Part shown: positions 35,901-40,318 of the stretch, one piece after another | Layout: each line of letters opens with the position of its first letter | How positions within the stretch are numbered: position 1 is the stretch's first letter | Origin: Elysia marginata | Taxonomy: Eukaryota; Mollusca; Gastropoda; Plakobranchidae | Length of the DNA stretch: 40,763 nt | Assembly (NCBI GenBank): GCA_019649035.1 | Contig: BMAT01004027.1 | Location: 325,480 to 366,242 of the forward strand | Direction: 5' to 3' | Program-made: the position numbers and the translations under genes | The notes under the pieces: generated by a model | The model's database searches: none | What the model was told of the DNA's origin: nothing | The model's input: the letters and a program-made list of their open reading frames with translations, nothing else

Positions 35901-38081
35901 AGGTTAATTTTTGTAACTTCTTTTAACTCCCTAGTGATTCAAAAATTTTATTCAATCTTCTTGTTCTTTCACAATTTTGAGAAGAAAATTTTTTGGGAAG
36001 AGCAATGGCTGCAGCATCTGTATGGGATATTGTAAAACAATCAAACGGGTAAATCTGGCTTGTAAAGAATACTCTGCTTTTTTCATGGTCCTATTTTTAA
36101 AGGAAGTTGTCCTGGCATACAGATGTAAAGCAACTAGAATTTCAAAATCGGTCAGAAACCTGGAAACCTATTATCAAATTTCTTCATATACATAGTGGTG
36201 AGTGATGATTCAATTTGTTGGGCCGTTATCCTCTACTCTAAAGGTTCTGGGTTTGATCCCTAGTCACAGCAAGTTTTTATTTACTCCCCTGTGCCTACCC
36301 AGCTCTTAGTGGGGAGCTACATCTCTTGAGACTCAGCAAAAGTAAGGTATGCGTGGAAAGGAATGGCACAACTACCTCTCTATGCCCTGTGCTAAAAATG
36401 ATGATGATCCTACTACTTGTTTCCTGACATTCATATCCAGTATGGGACTAACTTTACTTTTTTTACATAGTTATGGTTTATAATAATAGGATTGAGGTTA
36501 TAGAAAAGAAATTATTATTATCTCGTTGAAATCTGCAATTATAGTTTTCCTTTATAGGCGGCTTCTGGAACTGTAAGGGGTGTTGCACATTTCAATGCAT
36601 GGACTAAGTTATTGTCAGCATAGTGTGCATTGGTTTTCAGACTACTTCTTAACTTTTCTTTTACATTCCAAAAGTTTTGCTGATTTGTTTCCCTCTGTTG
36701 GGCATGAAATGGTAATACTTCTTAATCAAATATGCCAACCTTTGTTTAATTTTTTTTTTTACATATGAATACACACATGTAAATGTTAGATTTAATTGCA
36801 TGATCTTTTCTGCATCTCAGAAGCAGAAAGTCTGTAGTCATGTTATAATCTAGCCACAGCATTTTGTCAAAATGCCAGGTAGAAAAGCTTGGCACTTGAT
36901 TTCTCATCATAATTTTAATAAATCATGCAGTTTGTAAAACCGCAATGATATCAAGGTACATATTGCATTTTTCTACAAGTTTTGACCTTAGCATGTTATC
37001 AGACTTGCAGATGTAACAGTAGGCAGTCTTTCTGTCCCAGACAATATTGTAAAGATACAGAGTCCCATAGCCAGAGTTACTGTGGGTCAGTGAATTTACA
37101 GGCACACTGTGTCTGAAACACAGCATGTGAAGGACATAGCCCAAACCTCTCCCTTTGCTGGTTTTTTTTTGCGTGTGTAAAAAAATTTAATAGTGGGAAA
37201 CGTTTCTTTTACGTGCTTCAAAATGCATATTTTTGTCTCATTCGGCAGAGCCACAAAAATAGGACTTATACTGAAAGATGAGCCAAATTACATTATGTAA
37301 CACAGCACAACTGTAACTTAGTGCTTTGAGCAACTGCTGTGATGTAAACCTCTTAAAAGTTAACTATTGTGAAATTGCAAAATGATTAATGGAAGAAGAA
37401 CACGGCTTAAGTCCTGCACAGATGATTTTAAAAATAAAAATGTAGTTAGGGCAATGGTTTCAGGCCATGTGCGAAATTTGAAAACAACTAAATATATGAT
37501 TTTTGGTGTGGAAATGACTATAGTTATGTTAAATGACTATTTATTCAACTGATACTGAATGTTTACTATTTTTCCAGCCATATTTCATTTTATTTCTAAG
37601 ATTTAGTCTCATCATGCCTTTCTACTTTTAGTGTTGATTATGCAGTGAACTATATTATGTATATTGTTTCCCTGATCTTTAACCTCACAGTGTTTTTTCC
37701 AGCTCCACTTTAATTTGTAAAACCTGAAATGGTTTTTAAAGGAATTATTTGATTTGATTCTTGATCTATAAAACTGTGAAGATATTTGGATATTAAAACA
37801 GTTTTCTTTGTTTACAACTTTACTAAAAGAATTGATATATAGTTAATTTCATTTTGTATTCAGAATTTTTTTTATCCGTGCTCCCTCTCTCCTTGCTGTC
37901 CCACTACCCTTTTCCTCTCCTCTCCCAAAACTTTTGATGACGATCCCCCTCCCCTTCCCGGCAGGCGGCTATGACTGGAGGCCTGTTGCCTCTGACCTCC
38001 GGCATGACCCTAAGAGGTCGCGCCTAACTAAAGCCTTCTTTGATGGTGACATTCAGTCCAACGCTTTCAGTGAAGGCATAG
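4915..38081 (+). CDS. DEPDC5: DEPDC5 / Iml1 homologue, GATOR1 subunit (24 exons, 3' part beyond the window)
   Basis: Spliced coding region: 4915-4960, 5267-5354, 5592-5641, 6972-7057, 7313-7396, 9283-9332, 12560-12629, 13185-13325, 13812-13881, 14560-14632, 15934-16124, 18582-18716, 20171-20232, 21024-21097, 21710-21788, 22708-22747, 23306-23420, 24367-24611, 27537-27752, 30808-30899, 32242-32333, 32954-33036, 34080-34199, 37965-38081. All introns are GT-AG and the frame stays open for 2419 bases (806 codons plus one base). In the family, DEPDC5 joins NPRL2 and NPRL3 in GATOR1, which stimulates GTP hydrolysis by RagA/B at the lysosome when amino acids are scarce and so lowers mTORC1 activity; DEPDC5 provides the Rag contact. 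Recognition rests on motifs such as [40 protein letters not shown] and [15 protein letters not shown], all near-identical to vertebrate DEPDC5. Residues 1 to about 120 match the N-terminal domain, about 120-433 the SABA (Iml1) domain and 434-806 a low-complexity linker. The SHEN, DEP and C-terminal domains are not encoded here. Confidence 0.93.
4981..5072. repeat. TCTAGA/AGATCT-rich cluster in intron 1
   Basis: Dense overlapping words of the type TAGATCTAGA occur here and recur around 4787, 7590, 11142, 11298-11332, 11954-12022, 25860 and 26165. The spacing is irregular, so this is not a tandem array; it looks like a genome-wide over-represented word. Confidence 0.6.
5267..5354 (+). CDS. DEPDC5: DEPDC5 exon 2
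   Basis: Residues 16-45; reads [20 protein letters not shown], equivalent to the human segment that ends in the GDIVEI strand of the N-terminal domain. The acceptor follows a T-rich tract ending TTTCAG; the donor is consensus GTAAGT at 5355. Intron 2 (5355-5591) shows nothing else. Confidence 0.93.
5592..5641 (+). CDS. DEPDC5: DEPDC5 exon 3
   Basis: Residues 45-61; [17 protein letters not shown] aligns with the LLLQVKSL strand of human DEPDC5. Acceptor CTTTCAG, donor GTGAAA. Intron 3 (5642-6971, 1.3 kb) is AT-rich with T-runs near 6060 and no gene or repeat that I recognise. Confidence 0.93.
6972..7057 (+). CDS. DEPDC5: DEPDC5 exon 4
   Basis: Residues 62-90; includes [20 protein letters not shown], the counterpart of the human ETISVDQTV region, then VVNKVEPK. 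Acceptor TTATAG, donor GTAATA; the exon ends on a codon boundary. Intron 4 is 7058-7312 and unremarkable. Confidence 0.93.
7313..7396 (+). CDS. DEPDC5: DEPDC5 exon 5
   Basis: Residues 91-118; [20 protein letters not shown] matches the highly conserved human LDLVEL...GRGDMWR block. Both ends fall on codon boundaries; donor GTAAGG. Intron 5 (7397-9282, 1.9 kb) holds a TCTAGATCTAGATCT word near 7590, a possible 55-bp collapsed inverted-repeat element at 8131-8185 and otherwise unassigned AT-rich sequence. Confidence 0.95.
8131..8185. mobile_element. Possible collapsed copy (ends only) of the TGTCTTGCA inverted-repeat element
   Basis: The left 26 bases begin TGTCTTGCAACCTGTCC and differ from the left end of the element at 28400 at only about two positions. 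The right edge GCGAGACA matches that element's right edge. Only about 55 bases separate the two, so the interior would be deleted. A chance match is possible for the right end. Confidence 0.35.
9283..9332 (+). CDS. DEPDC5: DEPDC5 exon 6
   Basis: Residues 119-135; [17 protein letters not shown] corresponds to human VSTCAYITQKVEFAGIR. Acceptor TTTTTTTTCAG, donor GTAGGT. The split arginine codon CG|T joins exon 7 exactly. Intron 6 is the second-longest in the 5' half (9333-12559, 3.2 kb): it holds a SINE at about 9986-10190 and several TCTAGATC words between 11140 and 12020, but no other gene. Confidence 0.92.
9986..10190 (+). mobile_element. tRNA-derived SINE, family A copy 1
   Basis: The A-box-like TGGTCTAGTGG is at 9995-10005 and a degraded B-box GGTCCTGGTCC at 10038-10048, a tRNA-like spacing. 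The following segment (about 10080-10145) resembles the body of the copy at 19816: both have an AAAG-C-C-TTT-CACAC block followed by a CTCAC...TA..AGTA block. The right end is unclear. Confidence 0.6.
12560..12629 (+). CDS. DEPDC5: DEPDC5 exon 7
   Basis: Residues 135-158; [20 protein letters not shown] matches the human [20 protein letters not shown] region and ends EDTR. Acceptor TATCTGTAG, donor GTGAGT. Intron 7 (12630-13184, 555 bases) contains no recognisable element. Confidence 0.92.
13185..13325 (+). CDS. DEPDC5: DEPDC5 exon 8 (core of the Iml1/SABA domain)
   Basis: Residues 159-205; [19 protein letters not shown] then [20 protein letters not shown], one of the most conserved segments in the family. 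141 bases with both ends in phase 0, so skipping it would keep the frame but remove the domain core. Donor GTAGTA. Intron 8 (13326-13811) shows nothing. Confidence 0.96.
13812..13881 (+). CDS. DEPDC5: DEPDC5 exon 9
   Basis: Residues 206-229; [20 protein letters not shown] matches the human HEVTVVLFSRTFYDAKS strand. Acceptor TTTTACAG, donor GTGAGT. Intron 9 (13882-14559) holds no recognisable element. Confidence 0.95.
14560..14632 (+). CDS. DEPDC5: DEPDC5 exon 10
   Basis: Residues 229-253; begins [20 protein letters not shown] and ends EDFYR, matching human VDEFPEINRAS...GRFYEDFYKVV. Acceptor CTCACAG, donor GTGAGG. Intron 10 (14633-15933, 1.3 kb) contains one copy of a diverged paired repeat (14748-14868) and a complete TIR element (15085-15520). 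Confidence 0.94.
14748..14868. repeat. Diverged interspersed repeat, copy 1
   Basis: About 120 bases sharing blocks with 18212-18330 in the same order and orientation: ACTCAGT..TATACAGA, GGCTCACT.CTAACA, GATACTAAGGA and a TAGTTGGTAT-like end. I cannot assign it to a class. Confidence 0.5.
15085..15520 (+). mobile_element. TIR element (non-autonomous DNA transposon-like), copy 1
   Basis: A 436-bp element in intron 10 matching 34956-35352 in the same orientation and 28400-28832 in reverse. Shared blocks include AAATGAGATTTTAAGTCGC near the left end, TTTAGTGGATGTTCAGAAG, CCAAAACCATTTCTGAACAG and a near-identical CAACCCTGCC.ACTTCAAATG. The ends are inverted copies of each other (left TATCTCACATTTTATC, right ending TTGCAAGACA). 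No transposase is encoded. Confidence 0.7.
15934..16124 (+). CDS. DEPDC5: DEPDC5 exon 11
   Basis: Residues 253-317, 191 bases; [20 protein letters not shown] matches the human [20 protein letters not shown] helix, and [15 protein letters not shown] matches SAQGNYLEAINLSFN. Local GC is higher than in the flanking introns. Donor GTATGA. Intron 11 (16125-18581, 2.5 kb) holds a LINE tail relic on the other strand (16519-16720), a G-run beside an assembly gap (17899-17930) and the second copy of a paired repeat (18212-18330). Confidence 0.95.
16519..16720 (-). mobile_element. LINE 3' end relic with (GAT)n tail
   Basis: On the minus strand the sequence ends in a (GAT)n run (16519-16540 on the plus strand as ATC repeats). 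Just before it, split across frames, are [15 protein letters not shown] and then a DRER segment, the expected order for a LINE C-terminus (TW....LK.LGK...DRERW). It has several frameshifts; the upstream boundary is uncertain and the relic may reach about 17000. Confidence 0.5.
17899..17930. other. G17 run abutting an assembly gap (15 N)
   Basis: Seventeen consecutive G are followed by N at 17916-17930. The gap size is probably nominal; polymerase or sequencing failure at a G-run is the simplest reading. Confidence 0.95.
18212..18330. repeat. Diverged interspersed repeat, copy 2
   Basis: Partner of 14748-14868, sharing the blocks named there, about 3.5 kb away in intron 11 and in the same orientation. 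Confidence 0.5.
18582..18716 (+). CDS. DEPDC5: DEPDC5 exon 12
   Basis: Residues 317-362; [20 protein letters not shown] then [18 protein letters not shown], near-identical to vertebrate DEPDC5. Acceptor CCTGTAG, donor GTAGGT. Intron 12 (18717-20170, 1.5 kb) contains a 32-bp tandem pair, a 24-base A run and a SINE. Confidence 0.96.
19528..19632. repeat. 32-bp tandem pair followed by an A24 run
   Basis: TAAAGAAATAGAGTAGAGTA at 19528 repeats with one change at 19560 (unit 32 bp), followed by 24 A at 19609-19632. A retroposon tail is possible, but no body was recognised upstream. Confidence 0.6.
19816..20000 (+). mobile_element. tRNA-derived SINE, family A copy 2
   Basis: A-box TGGCTTAGTGG at 19826-19836 and B-box-like GGGATTGGTCC at 19869-19879. 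The body contains AAAGCACTTTATCCACACTT, CCACTCACC and AGGTATCTGGCTATAGGC, an arrangement typical of invertebrate tRNA-SINEs (a GAAAGGCACTT..ACAC..CACTC..GGTACCTGGCTATAG core). The right boundary is uncertain and the tail may run toward exon 13 at 20171. Confidence 0.7.
20171..20232 (+). CDS. DEPDC5: DEPDC5 exon 13
   Basis: Residues 362-382; [20 protein letters not shown] matches human [20 protein letters not shown]. Acceptor TGTACCAG, donor GTAATT (weaker than consensus). Intron 13 (20233-21023) contains a pogo-like MITE relic and a TG-repeat acceptor. Confidence 0.96.
20554..20721. mobile_element. pogo-like MITE relic, copy 1
   Basis: Starts TACAGTC and ends GATTGTA. Shares TTTTGAACCCCATTGGAACA and AAGTTTAACT with the copy at 21130, and its right end contains GAGTTATCTGAATTTGATTG. 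Both ends are inverted versions of a CAGTCAAAT...TAACT..AACC terminus like that of pogo/Tigger elements. Confidence 0.5.
21005..21023 (+). promoter_or_regulatory. TG-repeat 3' splice site of exon 14
   Basis: Eight TG units (21005-21020) lead directly into TAG. The nearest good pyrimidine tract (about 20971-20989) lies over 30 bases upstream. TG or UG repeats at acceptors are known to bind TDP-43 and CELF-type proteins and to affect exon inclusion (the CFTR exon 9 case); an effect here is inferred. Confidence 0.6.
21024..21097 (+). CDS. DEPDC5: DEPDC5 exon 14
   Basis: Residues 383-407; [12 protein letters not shown] then [13 protein letters not shown], matching human [13 protein letters not shown]. 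The acceptor is unusual: eight TG units run straight into TAG in place of a pyrimidine tract. At 74 bases, skipping would shift the frame. Donor GTTAGT. Intron 14 (21098-21709) carries a pogo-like relic and a piggyBac-like MITE. Confidence 0.94.
21130..21253. mobile_element. pogo-like MITE relic, copy 2
   Basis: The reverse complement of its right end reads TACAGTCAAATCTAGATAAC, close to the pogo-type terminus. The left part carries ACAGTCC and the TTTTGAAACCCATGGGAACA block shared with copy 1. It lies about 35 bases after exon 14. Confidence 0.55.
21419..21639. mobile_element. piggyBac-like MITE flanked by TTAA
   Basis: The left end TTAACCCTTTGGTGACGTA and the reverse complement of the right end, TTAACCTGTTCGTGACGTA, form inverted termini inside TTAA target duplications, the signature of piggyBac elements. 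The body is only 213 bp and has no transposase. It contains repeated GTACGGCGTA words and is GC-richer than the host intron. It ends 70 bases before exon 15. Confidence 0.75.
21710..21788 (+). CDS. DEPDC5: DEPDC5 exon 15
   Basis: Residues 407-433; [20 protein letters not shown] then KPPPAL, matching human FYTSKSQLFCNSFTPRIKL. This is the end of the recognisable SABA domain. Acceptor TTTCTTTCAG, donor GTAAGT. Intron 15 (21789-22707) shows no recognised element. Confidence 0.94.
22708..22747 (+). CDS. DEPDC5: DEPDC5 exon 16 (short linker exon)
   Basis: Residues 434-447; [13 protein letters not shown], a charged 40-base exon with no sequence conservation that I can name. It is supported by clean signals (TTATTCAG and GTAAGC) and by bridging phase 0 to the phase-1 exon 17. 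Intron 16 is 22748-23305, AT-rich, with a T-run near 23100. Confidence 0.8.
23306..23420 (+). CDS. DEPDC5: DEPDC5 exon 17
   Basis: Residues 447-485; contains [13 protein letters not shown], matching human VDYDAYDAQVFRLP, a conserved motif just after the SABA domain. Acceptor CTGTAG, donor GTGAGT. Intron 17 (23421-24366) holds a SINE (about 23511-23754) directly followed by a GCGC-flanked repeat. Confidence 0.94.
23511..23754 (+). mobile_element. tRNA-derived SINE, family B copy 1
   Basis: A-box-like GGTTTAATTGGTAG near 23517-23530 and B-box-like GGTTTAATCCC at 23559-23569. The body has AAGGCAATGGGAAATGGCAA and TGTGCCTTGTGTCAAGAATA, parallel to the copies at 36192 and 39361. Confidence 0.65.
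23745..23850. repeat. Unclassified repeat with inverted GGCGCC/GGCGCTT edges
   Basis: GGGCGCCTAACATCCACTAA then AACAGTGCTTGTGGCGCTTA, in an AT-rich intron directly after a SINE. It resembles the GCGC-flanked motif common in interspersed repeats of marine invertebrates; I cannot place it further. Confidence 0.3.
24367..24611 (+). CDS. DEPDC5: DEPDC5 exon 18 (linker)
   Basis: Residues 485-567, 245 bases; includes [18 protein letters not shown] and [14 protein letters not shown], a Ser/Arg/Lys-rich probably disordered segment. Acceptor CTCTCTCAG, donor GTAAAA. The reading frame is chosen by phase from exon 17 and by its open length. Intron 18 (24612-27536, 2.9 kb) contains a possible microexon, a locally GC-richer stretch with a perfect TGACGTCA and a LINE tail ending near exon 19; the rest is AT-rich and unassigned. 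Confidence 0.88.
24739..24762 (+). other. DEPDC5: Candidate 24-nt in-frame microexon in DEPDC5 intron 18
   Basis: A strong acceptor (long T-rich tract, then GACACAG) precedes AGCTGCCAACCAGCATCAGT and TTTG, then GTATTG. It is phase 1 in and out and would insert ELPTSISF between exons 18 and 19. The donor is weak, and the same region may be part of a dispersed repeat, which is the main reason for doubt. Confidence 0.25.
25205..25212. promoter_or_regulatory. Perfect CRE palindrome TGACGTCA in intron 18
   Basis: Lies in a locally GC-richer part of intron 18 (about 24780-25260) that also has CACTTCCG and an ATGGCGGCTCCCTTG word near 24954. It could be a cryptic promoter or a repeat; there is no direct support for activity. 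Confidence 0.25.
27289..27495 (+). mobile_element. LINE 3' end relic just upstream of DEPDC5 exon 19
   Basis: From 27289 the frame reads [20 protein letters not shown], then KR and a stop at 27355. From 27360 a second frame reads [40 protein letters not shown] and a stop at 27480-27482. This is the usual non-LTR C-terminus (GH..RRE.LEH...TGKL.GKR...DGLT.WL......AVRDR..W...NA...GT). A frameshift separates the two parts, and a TGATAATAA-like tail follows. It ends about 45 bases before exon 19. Confidence 0.7.
27537..27752 (+). CDS. DEPDC5: DEPDC5 exon 19 (conserved NPFAPSR block)
   Basis: Residues 567-639; [15 protein letters not shown] then [13 protein letters not shown], almost identical to human [24 protein letters not shown]. 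The upstream half is Ser/Glu-rich ([15 protein letters not shown]). Acceptor TTCCTGTTCAG, donor GTAGGT. Intron 19 (27753-30807, 3.1 kb) carries a TIR element on the opposite orientation and the CT-rich satellite with an assembly gap. Confidence 0.95.
28400..28832 (-). mobile_element. TIR element, copy 2 (reverse orientation)
   Basis: 433 bp with the clearest terminal inverted repeats: the left end TGTCTTGCAACCAGTC... runs to AAGTCG at 28433 and the right end is its inverted copy (28799-28832); 24 of 33 positions match in my hand alignment. The interior is the reverse complement of the copies at 15085 and 34956. No open frame of note and no clear target duplication. Confidence 0.75.
29256..29960. 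repeat. CT-rich simple-sequence array with 79-N assembly gap
   Basis: (CTC/CTT)n triplets flank N at 29289-29367, then about 560 bases of CTCTCTGTCT-type units end in a pure (CT)n run near 29922-29961. Ser/Leu-rich and Arg/Glu-rich open frames across it are composition artefacts. The true length is unknown because of the gap. Confidence 0.95.
30808..30899 (+). CDS. DEPDC5: DEPDC5 exon 20 (linker)
   Basis: Residues 639-669; [20 protein letters not shown] then [11 protein letters not shown]. It follows the FPVG motif at the same place as human PSGEAIQIHHQTRQ, with loose similarity only. Acceptor TATTTTTCAG. The donor GTATAA is weak, but it gives the phase needed by exon 21. Intron 20 (30900-32241) holds a CR1/L2-type LINE 3' fragment. 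Confidence 0.82.
31205..32116 (+). mobile_element. 5'-truncated CR1/L2/Rex1-type LINE, reverse transcriptase C-terminal part
   Basis: From 31218 the frame reads [20 protein letters not shown], later [16 protein letters not shown], to a TGA at 31473. A -1 shift continues it as [20 protein letters not shown], then [18 protein letters not shown] and [14 protein letters not shown] to the stop at 31828. These motifs belong to the thumb and C-terminal region of jockey-superfamily LINEs. About 290 bases of 3' UTR follow, ending in an ATTGAA-type repeat tail near 32116. Same orientation as the host gene. Confidence 0.8.
32242..32333 (+). CDS. DEPDC5: DEPDC5 exon 21 (linker)
   Basis: Residues 670-700; [20 protein letters not shown] then [11 protein letters not shown]. 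Local GC content is higher than in the introns. Acceptor TTTGCCCTCAG, donor GTGAGA. No clear vertebrate counterpart. Intron 21 (32334-32953) shows nothing recognised. Confidence 0.8.
32954..33036 (+). CDS. DEPDC5: DEPDC5 exon 22 (linker)
   Basis: Residues 700-728; [20 protein letters not shown] then LDNQSRQ, Ser-rich and probably disordered. Acceptor CCTCCACAG, donor GTGAGT; phase fits both neighbours. Intron 22 (33037-34079) includes a LINE tail relic on the minus strand near 33791-33940. Confidence 0.8.
33791..33940 (-). mobile_element. LINE 3' end relic with GAT-rich tail
   Basis: On the minus strand one frame reads RDR, a stop where Trp is expected, then [10 protein letters not shown]; the next frame gives [12 protein letters not shown] into a GAT-rich tail. 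This matches the RDRWKAFV.ALCS...DDDD end of LINE proteins, with frameshifts. Confidence 0.55.
34080..34199 (+). CDS. DEPDC5: DEPDC5 exon 23 (linker)
   Basis: Residues 728-768, 120 bases; [20 protein letters not shown] then [19 protein letters not shown], a basic, Gly/Ser-rich segment. Acceptor TTCCCATAG, donor GTAAAC. 120 bases with phase 1 at both ends, so it could be a cassette exon. Intron 23 (34200-37964, 3.8 kb, the longest) holds a TIR element and a SINE copy. Confidence 0.82.
34956..35352 (+). mobile_element. TIR element, copy 3
   Basis: 397 bp in intron 23. The left end is TGTCTGGCATTCTATC; the right end reverse-complements to TGTTTTGCAACCAGTC. Interior blocks shared with copy 1 include TTTTAAGTCGCA, AAACCATTTCTGA.CAGTTT and GTATGGTTGT.AAGG. 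It is shorter than copies 1 and 2, indicating small deletions. Confidence 0.7.
36192..36470 (+). mobile_element. tRNA-derived SINE, family B copy 2
   Basis: A good B-box GGTTTGATCCC at 36250-36260, with a weaker A-box upstream. The body contains CCCCTGTGCCTACCCAGCTC, GGAAAGGAATGGCACAACTA, CTATGCCCTGTGCTAAAAAT and CCAGTATGGGACTAACTT, shared with 39361-39560 and partly with 23511. Confidence 0.7.
37965..38081 (+). CDS. DEPDC5: DEPDC5 exon 24 (last exon in the window)
   Basis: Residues 768-806; [20 protein letters not shown] then [20 protein letters not shown] pyrimidine-rich acceptor precedes it (CCCTTCCCGGCAG); donor GTATGG. Also 117 bases with phase 1 at both ends. Reading through the donor reaches TGA after seven codons, so the splice is needed. 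The downstream exon encoding the conserved DWKSLTTP motif was not found before 40763. Confidence 0.82.
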
Positions 38082-39360
38082 GTATGGAAGAATTTTTTTG
38101 TTGACGAGTCCACCACCATCAGTAAAGATGATGCTGCCGCTGCTGCTTTCCTTCCCCCATCGCCATTGCAACTATTTTTCAGTTTGCCTTTGTCCTACTT
38201 TTTTAGTTTTTTTTTCCTCAGTTTGATTGTCATCTTATACTCTAGCACTTTAGGTTGTTGTCTGCTGCAGTGCACTGTATTTTTTATTCTAAAATACCAC
38301 AAATACCTAGCTTGTTTTTTTTTTTAATGTAGTTCATATTAGCACTTTTGGCTGTTCAATCTGCCTGTTGTACACATCACAGACGTAGCTTTGCTTGAGA
38401 AAATCATTCAGCAGTTAAATCTAGTTATTCTCATTATTTTCTGTCATCTTTGAAACAAGGTTGCAGAAGTATAGCTGCTAAATTTTTTTAATTAAAGACC
38501 ACTTGTTGCTCCTTTTGTTTTGTTTAAACAAAAAGTGTTTTAAGGAGATCAATGTGAGAAACTGGGAATGATTAAATTAAGACAAAAATTTCTTCTCAGC
38601 GTAAATATAAATTTCATGGTAAATATTTGTTGCATGTTTGTTGTATATACACAACAGATGAATTGTTGACATCATGACTAGAAATACAAAATTAACCCGA
38701 GGTTTGTTTGGTGTGTCCTTAGAACCCTTTGTTATAAACAATCTTTATGTAGGAATTTCTTCATTTTATACAAGAAGGGTCACAATGAACCCCTCTTTCA
38801 CTCTCAATCTAAGTGTAACCACTCCAGACATAAGGGAGCCATCAAGTTGATTCTTCTCAAACTTTTGAGTTTTTCAGTAATCTGTGTAATCTCCAAATCT
38901 CAAAATCTTGCTCCTAAACCGTATTTATAGGACTGTTACATATGTGTTACTTTCACTTTATTGTTTGCTAGCTGGAAGTTGGCTTAGTGTTCTAATTTAT
39001 GCTTTTATTCTCATCCATACTTATTTCTGGAAGTAGAAGCCTCTTCGCAGCATTAGCAAGAATCGAGTGGGCACTATAAATAGTGCTTTTCTCTGTTGTT
39101 GTGCCAAGTTATGCTTCTTTTTTTATTTTGCAATGAGTTTATAGAGGAGTAAACGTTTTAAGAGAACCAGATTTTCTTTTGCCAAAATCAAATGAAATAT
39201 TGTCCTCAGAGCTTTTTAGTTTTTTTTACCTTTATGCTCAGAATGACTCTGTGTTCATTTGTTTTTTATTTATTTGAAGTCAGTTAAGAATAAGATTAGA
39301 TAAGATGTGTTAATTGACCCTGTGGGAAATTTGTTTTAGACAGTGTACATTGCATTGGCA

Positions 39361-39560
39361 AATTTTTGTTTCCTCCCTGTGCCCACCCATCACTTAATGG
39401 ATAGCTAGGTCTCTCAATACTTGTCAATAGTAAGGGCGACAAAGAAAGCAATGGCAAACAACCTCACTACGCCATTTATTAAAAAATTAGGACCCTACTT
39501 TTTGTTCCCTTCTGCTCGTGTTGAGTATGGGACTACTAACTTCACTTTTACTTCAGTGAA
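39361..39560 (+). mobile_element. tRNA-derived SINE, family B copy 3 (head missing)
   Basis: Lacks the tRNA head but matches the body of copy 2: TTTCCTCCCTGTGCCCACCC, AAAGCAATGGCAAACAACCT, CACTACGCCATTTATTAAAA and GAGTATGGGACTACTAACTT. Same orientation as the other two copies. Confidence 0.65.
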
Positions 39561-40219
39561 ATAATGTTTCCTGTTGTAAGGATGCAACTCAATAATAGTG
39601 CTTTTATTTTGTCCTAAAGGCGGAAAAAAAGAAGAAACCTTGGGTTTGAATAAGTTGTCGAAACTTAACACCCTTTAGGGAGAAGTAAGGAGAAGCTGTT
39701 ATGATTTTTTTGTCTTTTTTGCAGTAATGTTTTTCAGCGCTGTTCCCCACACAAAAAGCATGGCATTGCACAGTATCTGATGACTGCACTCATGTTTAGT
39801 CCAAATAATGATTTTACACTGGTGGAAAGGTTGATATTTTTTACTGAACGAATGCACATTAAGTGATGGACTTTTAAAATATTGCTAGATAAATTTTATC
39901 ATATCTGTGGTTGTTTCTCAAAGTCAAGGACTGTGGACATCATGAGAAAAAAACATATACAGCTTTCAGCTTCCACGGTACAAGATTCATTATTCATTAA
40001 CTTATTAGACTTTTTTATAGACAGTCTTGAAGAATGGTGTGTTGAGGACTCAACTGTAGGTGTCATGGAACAAAAAAAAATATGTATGAGGACTCTAACA
40101 AGATTTTTGCGAGGAGAAAAAATTCTACTGTACTAAGATAAGAAAACAATTGAACAATGAGGTTGAGAGCGAAAAATTAAGTGACAGCTACAGGTCATAG
40201 GCACAGCTCTAGAGTAACT

Positions 40220-40318
40220 GAATTTATAGCTGCTTCCGTCGAAGGAATTGGAAAATTGGTAAAAGGCATGCCCAACAAAACTTGTGTCTTGGACCTGATT
40301 CCTGCATGGAAAAGAGAC
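40220..40318 (+). mobile_element. LINE reverse-transcriptase fragment
   Basis: 33 codons: EFIAASVEGIGKLVKGMPNK then TCVLDLIPAWKRD. The pattern V..IGKL...MP.K.C.LD.IP.W is the segment at the start of the reverse transcriptase domain in CR1/jockey-type LINEs. It is flanked by stops and runs into unrecognised sequence, so it is a short fragment. Confidence 0.6.

Noticed and set aside
38082..38160. Continuation of exon 24 into a GCTGCTGCT-containing stretch
   Set aside because: In the DEPDC5 frame a TGA occurs after seven codons, and the Ala-rich reading is in another frame without an acceptor.
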